Counted from the first letter of the stretch, positions 18,309 to 27,415 are shown. The stretch: 64,000 bases of DNA from DAOUJH01 sp965248955 (GCA_965248955.1 OZ252212.1:930001-994000), one strand, 5' to 3'. The notes: a model not told the origin generated them from the letters alone. Translations and numbers: made by a program.

Positions 18309-19820
18309 CTAGCTTATAAGGGCGTCGATTGCGCTTTCTAGCTTGCAGGCTGCCGCTTGCAACTGCTCATCAGCGGATTCTATCCATTCCTTGTCTGCTT
18401 CTAGCTGTGTGTAGTACTGGGGAAGCCGACGTCGTGATTCCTCGGGCGCTGGGCCACCGTACAGCACACGCCTATCAACAAACTTGGAGGGATCCAGTGC
18501 TTCCTCAAGGGACTCCTGACTCAAGCCTACGGTCTCTCCATAGTAAGCCACTGCCGCCTCGTCCAGCAGCTCTGAGGTGACATCTTTGGGATGGATGCCC
18601 CTTTCATAGCTGAACCGCACAAGTACACCCACAATTTGATGTGCGGTGCGCCACGGGAGCCCTTTTTCTGTCACCAATATTGCGGCAACGTCAGTACCCT
18701 GTGCCCAGTGGGCTCCTGCCATTTCCTTCATTCGCTCTCTTTTTACTTCCATCGCAGGTATCAGTTCAGTAAACCAGTCCAGCGCCTGAGCGACCCTATC
18801 AAAGGCACGGTGAAGCGACGCTCCACCATCGGTGGTGAACTCTCCGCTGGGATAGTTCTGTCCGCCATATGTAGTCACTACTCCGCCTATGGTCTCCTCT
18901 GATGAAGCTCGCACGGTACTCAAGACTGACGGGTTCCTTTTCTGCATCATTATGCTGCTAGTGCTGCAGAAGCGGTCGGGTATGTCCACATACCCCGCCT
19001 CTGAAGTGAACCAGAAATTGATGTCATTTGCCCATTTGGACAGGCTCAGGTGCACACCGGCCGCCACCATGATAGTCTCCACCGCGTCGTCCTCAAAAAG
19101 GATGGCGTCAAAAGTGTTTCTGAGCACGCCTTCAAAGCCAAGGAGTTCCCCAACGCGATGCCTGTTTAACAGAAAACTGGAGCCGGTCATTATGGCCGCG
19201 CCGGCTGGGCTCTGGTTCACCCTCTGGTAGGCAGCGGCGGCTCGCTGGAAGTGCCGTTCCAGTACGGACCCCCACGCCATGAGCTGATGACCCAAGGTAA
19301 CTGGCTGGGCGTGCTGGCTTCCCGTGTAGCCGGGCATCACTACATCCAGGTTCTGTTCCGCCGTTGATAGGATCGCTCTTCTCAACCGGTTGATACCCTT
19401 CAAGAGTTCTCCTAACCGGTCACGCTCCCGAATCCGACGCCACACCGCTCCTAGGTCTCCTGAGCTTCTTCCCAGGTGGATGCGTCCACCTACTTCGTAG
19501 CCCAAGCGACGGATCAGGTATTTCTCCCCCGAGTGCATGCCTCCCTCAATCTCCTGGCGGACCTCAGCCATACCCTCTTGCTCCATTTCTCTAAGCGACT
19601 TCAGCATTGCAACGGCGTCTTGGCGAGGTATCAAATCTTCCTCAGCCAACATCACCAGGTGCGCCTTATCAAACATGTGATAGGCGTCCAGCGACGCCGT
19701 ATCTGCGGAGCCACCCACGCCTAGAGCAAAGGGTCCTCCAAGGCCCGGCAGCATGGGCTCCTTCAACCGAATGCCTAGAGAGCGAGGGCCATCGTAATCT
19801 GTGTGGGGCTTCCTCAACAT
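18309..19820 (-). CDS. argininosuccinate lyase-like protein, divergent active site
   Basis: 503 residues of the fumarase/aspartase superfamily, argininosuccinate lyase branch. Three conserved regions are present but altered: HLGRSSGDL for the usual HTGRSRNDQ, MPGYTGSQHAQP for MPGYTHLQRAQP, and STSSIMMQKRNP for the GSSxMPQKKNP signature. The catalytic Ser loop is kept, while the His of the YTHLQ motif is Gly. It is probably a lyase acting on an N-substituted aspartate or similar compound rather than on argininosuccinate (inference). There is no other arginine biosynthesis gene nearby. Confidence 0.82.
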   Translation of the reverse strand: MLRKPHTDYDGPRSLGIRLKEPMLPGLGGPFALGVGGSADTASLDAYHMFDKAHLVMLAEEDLIPRQDAVAMLKSLREMEQEGMAEVRQEIEGGMHSGEKYLIRRLGYEVGGRIHLGRSSGDLGAVWRRIRERDRLGELLKGINRLRRAILSTAEQNLDVVMPGYTGSQHAQPVTLGHQLMAWGSVLERHFQRAAAAYQRVNQSPAGAAIMTGSSFLLNRHRVGELLGFEGVLRNTFDAILFEDDAVETIMVAAGVHLSLSKWANDINFWFTSEAGYVDIPDRFCSTSSIMMQKRNPSVLSTVRASSEETIGGVVTTYGGQNYPSGEFTTDGGASLHRAFDRVAQALDWFTELIPAMEVKRERMKEMAGAHWAQGTDVAAILVTEKGLPWRTAHQIVGVLVRFSYERGIHPKDVTSELLDEAAVAYYGETVGLSQESLEEALDPSKFVDRRVLYGGPAPEESRRRLPQYYTQLEADKEWIESADEQLQAAACKLESAIDALIS

Positions 19821-20108
19821 GGTGCACCTCAGTCGTTTTTAGGGATTTTATAGGGGATTTATAGGGGATATTGAAGTCGCACTATTCTACTTGAACATTA
19901 AAGATTCTGCCATCGAACCTGTAATCATGGTCTTGAGCTTTCTTCATTCGTCACCCTGCGTCATAGAACCAGTATTGACACAAAGGTTTTACCTACTTAG
20001 GAAAGGAGAAGTCTGTTGTTGACTTCCTGGTTTCACTCCGCCTTGCCGGCAGTCAAGTGGTCATAGTGGCATGGACCTGATATGAAGTTAGGGAATGATA
20101 ACGCATGC

Positions 20109-20138
20109 TTGACAATCTACAAACAGTGTGAGTAGTAT
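20109..20138 (+). promoter_or_regulatory. putative sigma-70 promoter for the ABC binding protein
   Basis: TTGACA at 20109-20114 and TAGTAT at 20133-20138 are separated by 18 bases, in the 445-bp gap before the lipoprotein gene at 20266. The rest of that gap (19821-20265) shows nothing else I can name. Confidence 0.5.
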
Positions 20139-20265
20139 TCGTGTCGCAGTCACTTCAAATATCAAACACAACATGTCCAGGCTCCCATGTTCACATGTAA
20201 AATGGTGGGATGGGGGCTGGTTTTTGACATCTAGTATAGGCTTCAGGATCGTAGGAGGTAGGTAC

Positions 20266-22146
20266 ATGGGGTATACAACAGTGGTTAGAAGATTGACTGG
20301 CGCGCTAGTAGCATTCACTTTGCTAGGCGTCCTGGCATGCAGCGGTGCGGAGGAGGCGACACCAACTCCTTCGGCTCCTACGGCGCCCAACCCGACTCCT
20401 ACGGTGCCCAGCATCGTTGTTCCGACAGTTGCACCTCCAACGGCGACTCCTACAGCTTCTGCTCCCGGCGAGGTAGTGGCAAGACCCACTGCTACGAACA
20501 CTCCTACGGCAGTTCCTGCAGGAGACCAGCCGAAGTATGGCGGAGTAATTAATATATCTGGTGAGCGAGCCGGCTACGTTGACCCGTTCAGTAATCTATC
20601 TAACTGGAACTGGTTCAACTTCGGGAACACCTGGGGCCAGTTGGTCCGGCTTGATCCTCGCGACCGAGTTACTCTTCAAGGGGATCTGGCCGATAGCTGG
20701 GAACTCAGCGGAGACGGCTTAACCTGGACGTTCCATATCCGCGAAGGGATCGTAGATCACGAAGGTGACCCTTTCACCGCCGAAGACGCTCGCTGGAACA
20801 TAATCCGGCTAAAGCACAAGCCCAACGGAGTCCCCGGACGCCGCCAGGGATGCATGCGAGAGTTTGTAGGGGATATCTTGGATGACAGCGGCAACGTGGT
20901 GTCCAACCCCGGCGCTGAGGTCACAGGTCCCAACGAGTTGACTGTCCGGCTGGTGGCGCCGCGTGGCGCGTTCATGGGGTGCGTGACTTCCGCATTCATG
21001 CAGTTCCAGCCCTCCAAGTACACCATGCCCATTGACACTGCACCTGGTGGAGAATACAGAGACTTGGACTTCGATAAAGGGGAGGCTATTGGCACCGGTC
21101 CCTTCAAAATAGTAGACCTAGCGTTGAGCAACTTTGTGAAGACTGAGCGGCATGACGCTTACTATCATGAGGGTTTGCCGTATCTGGATGGTTATAACGA
21201 GTTTGAAATCCAAGATCCAGCTACCAGGACCGCTAGCTTCGTCGCTGGACGCGTTGACGCCTTTCCGCTATTTGCAGCCCCCAAGAGACCGGACGTGGAA
21301 CGGATGGTCCAGGAACTTGGAGCCGACGAGGTGAAGTTCAGCCGTGTTCCTGCCGTTGGGATGAGAGTGCTCGAACTCAATACGCGGAAGGCTCCCTTCG
21401 GCCCCGTGGGTGACCCCATGGCGGACGACATTCGCTGGGCCATTCAGTTGACCTTAAACCGTGATAACATTAACAAGCTGGCCTTTGACGGTATCGGTTT
21501 CCTGGCGCCACCGTACTATATTGGATGGGAGTGGATTTACACGGAACAGGAGTGGTTCGACCAGTTCCCTGGCCTGGATTCTACTCCGTCGGTAAAGGCC
21601 CAGCATATCGCCGAGGCCAAGCAGTTGATGGAGAAGCATGGATTTGGTCCTGATAACTTACTGACCATCCCGGTCCATTTGACCACCGCCAGTGGCAAGA
21701 ACGAAAACGAGGTCATTGCAGATCAGCTAAGAGAGATTTACATTGACACCAAGGTAGCCGTGCAGCAGTCCGCCCTGATAAGCGATAACATCAAACGTGG
21801 TGATTTCGATATAGCTCAGCAGAGCCGGGGAGCTCCCTTCCCTGACCCCGACGCATTCAACATATCTCTCTACTTCTCTTGGGAAGACGGTGGCTTCAAC
21901 TACACCGGATACGAGAATCCCAAGTGGAGAGAGCTGTACGAGCAGGAAGTTATACAGGATTCAGAAGAAGCGCGGGGTCCGCTACTGAGAGAGATGGCCA
22001 AAATCATGTATTTCGACGCCACGCTAATCAACTATATCCGCCCAGGCCTAATGTACACACATCGAGGCAACTGGCGTGGCTACACCTTCCCTATTCACCA
22101 CGTCATGAATGCCTCTCTAGAGTACACCTGGCTAGCTGATCAGTAA
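20266..22146 (+). CDS. ABC transporter substrate-binding lipoprotein, family 5 (peptide type)
   Basis: 626 residues from the ATG at 20266, with GGAGG seven bases upstream; an in-frame extension to 20128 would bury the signal peptide. The N-terminus RRLTGALVAFTLLGVLAC is a lipoprotein signal with Cys25, followed by a Thr/Pro/Ala-rich spacer to about residue 80. The SBP_bac_5 domain follows, with LADSWELSGDGLTWTFHIREG and VDAFPLFAAPKRPD segments. It should bind peptides or opine-like compounds outside the membrane. Two permease genes of the same type lie beyond a terminator but on the opposite strand. Confidence 0.9.
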   Translation: MGYTTVVRRLTGALVAFTLLGVLACSGAEEATPTPSAPTAPNPTPTVPSIVVPTVAPPTATPTASAPGEVVARPTATNTPTAVPAGDQPKYGGVINISGERAGYVDPFSNLSNWNWFNFGNTWGQLVRLDPRDRVTLQGDLADSWELSGDGLTWTFHIREGIVDHEGDPFTAEDARWNIIRLKHKPNGVPGRRQGCMREFVGDILDDSGNVVSNPGAEVTGPNELTVRLVAPRGAFMGCVTSAFMQFQPSKYTMPIDTAPGGEYRDLDFDKGEAIGTGPFKIVDLALSNFVKTERHDAYYHEGLPYLDGYNEFEIQDPATRTASFVAGRVDAFPLFAAPKRPDVERMVQELGADEVKFSRVPAVGMRVLELNTRKAPFGPVGDPMADDIRWAIQLTLNRDNINKLAFDGIGFLAPPYYIGWEWIYTEQEWFDQFPGLDSTPSVKAQHIAEAKQLMEKHGFGPDNLLTIPVHLTTASGKNENEVIADQLREIYIDTKVAVQQSALISDNIKRGDFDIAQQSRGAPFPDPDAFNISLYFSWEDGGFNYTGYENPKWRELYEQEVIQDSEEARGPLLREMAKIMYFDATLINYIRPGLMYTHRGNWRGYTFPIHHVMNASLEYTWLADQ

Positions 22147-22172
22147 TCTAGTCTCGGCAGAACATCATCGGA

Positions 22173-22210
22173 ATAAAGACAGGGCGCTTCTTAAAGCGCC
22201 CTGTCTTTAT
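22173..22210. terminator. perfect 17-bp hairpin after the binding-protein gene
   Basis: ATAAAGACAGGGCGCTT (22173-22189) and its exact reverse complement (22194-22210) are separated by CTTA. It begins 26 bp after the stop codon at 22146. The long perfect stem and AT-rich base suit a transcription terminator, probably bidirectional, since the permease genes converge from the right. Confidence 0.75.
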
Positions 22211-22302
22211 CTTGGGGAATTACCCCTTTGTGTGCCAACGCAACTGAGCGAGTTTTTAAATCATAGGTTCGATTTGGAAGGCGCTCAGACTGGAGTAAGT
22301 CA

Positions 22303-22314
22303 CCCCCCCCCCCC
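22303..22314. repeat. 12-base poly-C run
   Basis: Uninterrupted C12 in the convergent intergenic region, next to a decayed tRNA-like sequence. Its length may vary in the population or be a sequencing artefact. Confidence 0.7.
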
Positions 22315-22320
22315 GACGGG

Positions 22321-22392
22321 ACTCCAAACCCGTGCGGGTGCGTTGCACACCCTGGTTTTTCCAGACCAGTGTTTTCCGACCACTCAGCCATA
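22321..22392 (-). pseudogene. tRNA-Ser(GGA)-like relic
   Basis: On the minus strand, GGCTGAGTGGTC resembles the D arm of a class II tRNA. CTGGTCTGGAAA with ACCAG forms an anticodon arm whose loop would read GGA (Ser). GGTGTG and CGCACC pair as a long variable arm, and ACGGG pairs with CCCGT as a T stem. The anticodon loop and T loop are each one base too long, and I find no matching acceptor stem. It looks like a decayed or chimeric tRNA. Confidence 0.4.
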
Positions 22393-22400
22393 CTATCACC

Positions 22401-22439
22401 GGGGGTCAGACTTCCAATCTGACCCCCCCCCCCCCCCCC
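22401..22439. repeat. 10-bp hairpin running into a 17-base poly-C tract
   Basis: GGGGGTCAGA (22401-22410) pairs with TCTGACCCCC around the loop CTTCCAA, then C continues to 22439. The loop with its CAGA/TCTG closing stem also resembles a tRNA-Gly(UCC) anticodon arm, which may be chance. Confidence 0.6.
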
Positions 22440-22487
22440 ACTTTTATTTCTACAGTAGCCACAAGGGATAAGAAAGGAGCTAGAAAG

Positions 22488-22574
22488 ATGCGACGATTGC
22501 TACCGACTGGAGTAGCGGTTCTAGCACTATCAAGCGCGTGGGAAAAGCACCTTGGTGCCATAGGAACAACCTAG
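22488..22574 (+). pseudogene. truncated signal-peptide gene start
   Basis: AAAGGAG about nine bases upstream and an ATG open a 28-residue frame, MRRLLPTGVAVLALSSA then unrelated sequence to a stop. The start looks like the signal peptide of an exported protein that has lost its body. It lies just after the poly-C tract, consistent with a rearrangement scar. Confidence 0.4.
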
Positions 22575-22619
22575 CTGTCACTGGAGAGCGTCGAGTACTT
22601 CGTGGTCAGTTTTGCTGAT

Positions 22620-23519
22620 TTATCTGCCGCGCAGCTTTGGATCCAAGATGTCGCGTAGGGAGTCGCCCAGGACGTTCATCCCAAACACCACCAGCGTTAG
22701 CGCGGCGCCGGGAAAGATGCCAATCCAAGGGGCAACTATAAAATAAGACTGGGACTGCTGGCTGAGCATAGCCCCCCAGGAAATCACATCGACAGGAGTG
22801 CCAATGCCAAGGAAACTGAGAGACGCCTCTATGATGATCATGAAACCTACCAGCGCAGTGGACACCACAATTAGCGGAGCAAAGGAGTTAGGCAATACGT
22901 GTCTGAAAACTATACGCAAATCGTTGGCGCCTATCGCCGTGACTGCCTCCATATATGGTGTCTCCTTAATGCTCAAAGCTGCAGATCGGACAACACGGGC
23001 AATCCTGGGGGTATAAACAATGGCCACGGCGGCAATTATATTGTTCAGCGATGGACCGAAAGCCGCCATCAGAGCTAAAGCAAGGAGCAGTGACGGGAAG
23101 GCTGTTGTACCATCAACGAAACGCTGTATTATAAGGTCCACCTTGCCACCCAAATGGGCGCTGGTCACTCCTATCAGTGCCCCTGCCACGCCAGCAATAA
23201 TCACGCCTAGCAAGCCCACCTTCATTGACACTCCTGTTCCATACATAGTGCGGCTCAGGATGTCGCGCCCCAACTCGTCCGTGCCAAACCAGTAGGTCGC
23301 GTTAGGGGACTGCAAGATAGCGTCGACATTGGTCTTCAGAGGGTCGTGTGGGGCGATTATTGGCGCGGCCACGGACACAAAACCGGCACTGACCAATATG
23401 ATTACACCGGTAGCGCCCAGTGGCTTACTCAGCATGAAGTGCCGGAATGCCCTGAGCCGCCGAATCCAGGAGCTCCTCCGCAGAGCAGCGTCGCCAAGGA
23501 TTGTCTCTTTTTGAACCAC
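22620..23519 (-). CDS. ABC transporter permease, DppC/OppC type
   Basis: 299 residues with about six membrane segments. FGTDELGRDILSR near residue 78 is the typical DppC opening. EAVTAIGANDLRIVFRHVLP near residue 196 is the EAA loop that contacts the ATPase. It forms the inner-membrane channel with the DppB-type protein encoded 48 bp upstream (23568-24527). No ATPase subunit gene lies in the window, so one must be supplied from elsewhere. Confidence 0.92.
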   Translation of the reverse strand: MVQKETILGDAALRRSSWIRRLRAFRHFMLSKPLGATGVIILVSAGFVSVAAPIIAPHDPLKTNVDAILQSPNATYWFGTDELGRDILSRTMYGTGVSMKVGLLGVIIAGVAGALIGVTSAHLGGKVDLIIQRFVDGTTAFPSLLLALALMAAFGPSLNNIIAAVAIVYTPRIARVVRSAALSIKETPYMEAVTAIGANDLRIVFRHVLPNSFAPLIVVSTALVGFMIIIEASLSFLGIGTPVDVISWGAMLSQQSQSYFIVAPWIGIFPGAALTLVVFGMNVLGDSLRDILDPKLRGR

Positions 23520-23567
23520 TATGACTGTCCTTCAGATTAGATTTCCACTGCCTAACTAGGTCTAAGT

Positions 23568-24527
23568 CTAACTGTAGCGTATACGGGGGTCTAGCAAACC
23601 ATATGTCAAATCCACGACCAGGTTTGCCACTAGAGCCACGATGGCGAAATACATTATGTAAATCTCTATCATCTGAAGGTCCCGACTGAACATGGCTAAG
23701 ACCAATCCACGACCGATCCCAGGAAGATTAAAGATGATCTCTATGATCACCGTTCCTGAGAAGAGGGAGCCGATGTTGAGTCCGAATACGGTCACCACAG
23801 GTATCATAGCGTTACGGATTGCATGTCTGCTGAGCACTACTCTTTCTCTGAGCCCTTTAGCGCGGGCGGTGCGTATGTAGTCCTCCCGCAATACTTCAAG
23901 CATCTGAGCCCGGGTTATGCGCAACATCAGTCCCTGAGAGGTGAAGCTCAGGGCTATGGCCGGGAAAATGAGTTGCTGGAACCCGTTGATCGGATCATCC
24001 AAAATGCCAGTGAACCCAAGAGGAGGCAGCCACTTGAACACGCTCGAAAGAAGCAAAACTACCATCAGACCCACAAAGAAACTGGGCATGGCTAGGCCCA
24101 GAATCGCCATCCCTCGCACCACGTAGTCAACAAGACTATCCTGTTTTATAGCTGCCAGAATGCCTATGGGAACCCCTACTATAGGAACAATAATCAATGC
24201 CAGCAGGGCCAACTGCAACGTTATAGGGAATCTTCTTCCGATTTCGCTGGCCACCGATCGGCCAAGAAGTACGGAATCCCCCAGATTCCAAGTCAGTATG
24301 TTTGTGATCCAACGCGCGTATTGAACATGAATAGGTTCGTTAAGCCCTAATCGCTCACGCAGTTCCTCCACTTCTTGCTGAGAATAGACGCCGTCCCCTG
24401 TTGGCCCCGACAGCATCGCCTCCGCAGGGTCCCCCGGAATGATGCGCAGGACTACAAAGACGACCATGGATACGCCCAACAAAGTAGGAATAAAGAGAAG
24501 GAGCCTGCGAATGATGTATGTTTTCAT
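23568..24527 (-). CDS. ABC transporter permease, DppB/OppB type
   Basis: 319 residues, starting MKTYIIRRLLLFIPTLLGVS as usual for DppB. LGLNEPIHVQYARWI near residue 66 and the EAA-type loop DYIRTARAKGLRERVVLSRH near 215 are clear. It is the first gene of a two-gene minus-strand unit. AAGGA abuts the ATG directly, so initiation may be weak or the start slightly different. Together with the binding protein at 20266 it forms a peptide/nickel-type importer missing its ATPases. Confidence 0.92.
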   Translation of the reverse strand: MKTYIIRRLLLFIPTLLGVSMVVFVVLRIIPGDPAEAMLSGPTGDGVYSQQEVEELRERLGLNEPIHVQYARWITNILTWNLGDSVLLGRSVASEIGRRFPITLQLALLALIIVPIVGVPIGILAAIKQDSLVDYVVRGMAILGLAMPSFFVGLMVVLLLSSVFKWLPPLGFTGILDDPINGFQQLIFPAIALSFTSQGLMLRITRAQMLEVLREDYIRTARAKGLRERVVLSRHAIRNAMIPVVTVFGLNIGSLFSGTVIIEIIFNLPGIGRGLVLAMFSRDLQMIEIYIMYFAIVALVANLVVDLTYGLLDPRIRYS

Positions 24528-25139
24528 TCCTTAAACCAACGCTGAGCCGTATGCGAAAAGGGGTGCGTTCGTTTCAGACATTTAACAATAGGCCGAACAC
24601 CAACTCAGAAGGCTCCCCTGCCTGGAAAAACCGGGTATGACATTGCTACCATTAACACACCTCAGGTGGGATGTCAATCAGAACCACCTTTGATGGGCTT
24701 TGATGATATGCTGAGAAAGTGCATTCGAATATCAAGGAGTCAATAATCCTGGATACCAAAAACTATCTCAAATAATTTCTTCAAGGCGCAGCGTATGCCG
24801 AACCAAGGATATCATCCGAATTTCTGCCAGGAAGTCCCGCAACGCGTATCTTGCCACTCCGCAAAGAATAAGTGCCTCTATAACCAGTCGAGACTACACC
24901 GCAACGCTTACGTGTGAGAATGGGGAATGTTTGCTCTTTGGCATAGCCTAGTCGCGCAGTAGATAGTTTTTCCAAGTAGAGGGACAGGCTGTGTCACAAT
25001 TCAACTGAGTGATAAGATTGTGGATGTGGTTGCGAGATGACTATTGCGTTTATTGAACGAACAGGAATACGTCATCTAACATCCGAACTGGGACATTTCA
25101 TTCCACATTGCCACTGTTGCGAGCAGGAAGGCGGACCGC
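24528..25139. other. 612-bp gap without a recognisable gene
   Basis: Lies between divergent genes and must hold their promoters. I see no convincing coding frame, RNA or repeat in it. Confidence 0.6.
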
Positions 25140-26525
25140 ATGACAAACATCATAGAGCAGACATTCGAGGAAGCCGTTGCTGAGTACATCCAGCGTTCAA
25201 GGGAGCTGATAGACAAGGAGGCTAAAGAGCACCTGCCTCCGCGGCTACCGTCACCATTTGATCAGTCGGGACCTCCCTACGAGGCTGTGTTGCGGTTGAA
25301 CCCCACTACTGTGCGCAATTACGCCCGGAGCATAGGAGACGATAATCCGCTGTACACAGACCAGGAGTATGGCAGGTATACTCGCTACGGTTGCCAGATA
25401 GCACCAGGTACGATCCTCTCACTGATGCGGTACCCCTCTGTCCACGGCGCCATGCGGCCCATCGGCTATCCACTGGCCCAATTCATCTCGGGGAACGCCT
25501 GGGAGTTCTTCGACGTTGTCCGGGTGGGCTCCCAGTTCCGCTCATCTAAGGTGACCAAAGAGGTAATTGAGAAGAAAGGCACCCGGGGACGATTGGTGTT
25601 GCTTATCTCCGAGGTCACTTTCTGGGATCATCATGGCGACACCCCAGGCAAATGCTACAGCACCCAGATAGCGGTCCCCATGGAGAACATGGGTACCTCC
25701 CGCGCCATGAAGGCCGACAACATGGGTCAGAAGCTGCTTTATGAGAGGAAAATCCAGGAATACACGCTCGAAGATATAGAGCAACTTCTCCAAGGGCTGC
25801 GTGACCAACCACGTCGGGGAACGGAACCTCTCTACTGGGAGGATGTGAAAGTAGGTGATGAGCTAAATCCCATCGTTCTTTCGCCCTGGACCTTGCGTGA
25901 TCAGATATGCTCCAACTACATGAGCTACTGCCTGGTAAGCGCTGGAGGGACATCTGTAGGCACCGACGATCCTTCAAAAGAACCGCAAGGGGACGAATTG
26001 GCTTTTGAGCCGTCTTTCCGCATGCTAAAGAACTTGCCAGGAGACGCCCGTACCAACCCGCTAACGCGTTGGCCTTGGAATGCGGACGTCGCACATGACG
26101 ATGCTATCTTGGCTGGCTATGATGGTCAGCCGGCGCCCTTTGACCACGGTGTGCAGAGGTTCCAGATACCCCAACAGCTGTTCACGAACTGGATGGGGGA
26201 TCACGGTTTCATCCGTCGCATGCAGATAGCTCTCCGCAAGCCTGTATACGTTGATGACATTACCAGGTATGTGGGCCAAGTGGTGAATAAGTTCGTACTG
26301 GTCCAAGAAGGAGAGGCGGCTACCGGCGAAAAACCGAACAGGGCAGAATATTACGCGGTAGGCATTCGTTATCAAGGTCTCAACCAGTTAGGCGAGGCTC
26401 ACTCGCAAGGTACTGCTACAGTGTACCTCCCCTCTCGCCAGGGTGGGCCTGTGCAGCTTCCTATTCCCCACCCCCCGCGCCTACCTTACGTGCCCTACGA
26501 GACCTTTTACCGAGACTGGTTCTAA
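25140..26525 (+). CDS. FAS1-like/MaoC double hot-dog dehydratase, second paralogue
   Basis: 461 residues, clearly paralogous to the protein at 5428-6783: the same QTFEEAV opening, SIGDDNPLYTDQEYG, YGCQIAPGTI, PAPFDHGVQR, and the YVPYETFYRDW ending. It has a short insertion near residue 275 (VGTDDPSKEPQ). A pair of such paralogues 20 kb apart on opposite strands suggests related but distinct CoA-ester substrates, or a heteromer. GGAAGG lies about 12 bases upstream of the ATG. Confidence 0.82.
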   Translation: MTNIIEQTFEEAVAEYIQRSRELIDKEAKEHLPPRLPSPFDQSGPPYEAVLRLNPTTVRNYARSIGDDNPLYTDQEYGRYTRYGCQIAPGTILSLMRYPSVHGAMRPIGYPLAQFISGNAWEFFDVVRVGSQFRSSKVTKEVIEKKGTRGRLVLLISEVTFWDHHGDTPGKCYSTQIAVPMENMGTSRAMKADNMGQKLLYERKIQEYTLEDIEQLLQGLRDQPRRGTEPLYWEDVKVGDELNPIVLSPWTLRDQICSNYMSYCLVSAGGTSVGTDDPSKEPQGDELAFEPSFRMLKNLPGDARTNPLTRWPWNADVAHDDAILAGYDGQPAPFDHGVQRFQIPQQLFTNWMGDHGFIRRMQIALRKPVYVDDITRYVGQVVNKFVLVQEGEAATGEKPNRAEYYAVGIRYQGLNQLGEAHSQGTATVYLPSRQGGPVQLPIPHPPRLPYVPYETFYRDWF

Positions 26526-26555
26526 CCTGTCAACCCACAGCCAGGCCAACAGTGA

Positions 26556-26723
26556 TGTGTTGATCAGGTAGGACTCATGGGTGCAACATTGGGTCCGATC
26601 TACTGGGGCTGGGCCTTAGATAAATGGAACACAGAGGCGTTCTTCTGGATTGTTGTTGCCGAGATGGCGGTCTTGGCGACGGTGGTCGCATTGCGACCCG
26701 GCAATCCCAAGACTGAAAGTTAA
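26556..26723 (+). pseudogene. C-terminal remnant of an MFS transporter
   Basis: From a stop at 26553 the frame reads GLMGATLGPIYWGWALDKWN and then a hydrophobic helix and LRPGNPK before a stop. GATLGPxxxGxxxD followed by a last helix is typical of the end of major facilitator proteins. No start or upstream helices remain, so it is a fragment. Confidence 0.6.
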
Positions 26724-26727
26724 CCCA

Positions 26728-26890
26728 TCACAGGGATATCGGCCATTCCCTATTCGTCAGCAGGTGGACGAGCTGCACCATGTCAACGTTGCGGTCGCAC
26801 AGCGCCGGTGCGTTCTCAATCACGAAGTCCCGCAGGTCTGCTTGGCTTATGTGCCGGGTGTGTTTGCCGTGCCGCCGTGCCTGTGAGGGA
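26728..26890 (-). pseudogene. unidentified gene fragment
   Basis: A minus-strand frame reads RHISQADLRDFVIENAPAL and then DMVQLVHLLTNREWPISL before a stop. It has the feel of a C-terminal tail from a mobile-element protein with a helical DNA-binding region, but I cannot name the family. It overlaps the decayed end of the recombinase remnant. Confidence 0.35.
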
Positions 26891-27029
26891 GGGAACTAAT
26901 GCACTTCGCAAAGGGCAATTGAGGTACGGCATGGGAAGGTGGACGGGTGCGGCAGACCCTAGGGCAGCCAGGACGGGTATGGCATGGCCCGACTCCTCTG
27001 GAAGCGGATGGGGGAAAGGTCTATTTTCA

Positions 27030-27415
27030 GTTTCCTTGTATAGACGTAGTTCCTCGTTGGCCAATTCAACCAACTCTCTTAGATTCTCCTCGGTAGGTAT
27101 GTTCTCTTTGATTCGGTCCAGCACGAATGATTCCAACGTTAGCGTTAATCGCGGGGCCGTCGCAAACTGCTGCTCCTTTCGTCAGCCTGCCATTGCACCT
27201 GTAATAGAGGTATTTCCTAAACTTGCCGTTCCCACCTATGGCAGGAGAGCCACACTGCGCACAGTGAGATAGACCACTTAGGAGATACTGGCTAGAAACC
27301 CTCATTGGATGCTTTATCGATGGACGTCTGGATGTCAGCAACGCTTGTACATCCCCCGAATACGTCCTTGTCAATTAGTGGGGTGTGACAGTCAGGGACG
27401 CGGATGACCTCAGTA
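27030..27415 (-). pseudogene. large serine recombinase fragment with frameshifts
   Basis: Three frames join to give CHTPLIDKDVF, GDVQALLTSRRPSIKHP, SSQYLLSGLSHCAQCGSP, KYLYYRCNGR and LESFVLDRIKENI. These match the recombinase domain and zinc beta-ribbon of large serine recombinases. Frameshifts lie at the GGGGG run near 27355 and near 27145. The catalytic N-terminal resolvase domain is missing, and the remaining C-terminus diverges after about 27030. Decayed copy of an integrase/transposase-type gene. Confidence 0.7.
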
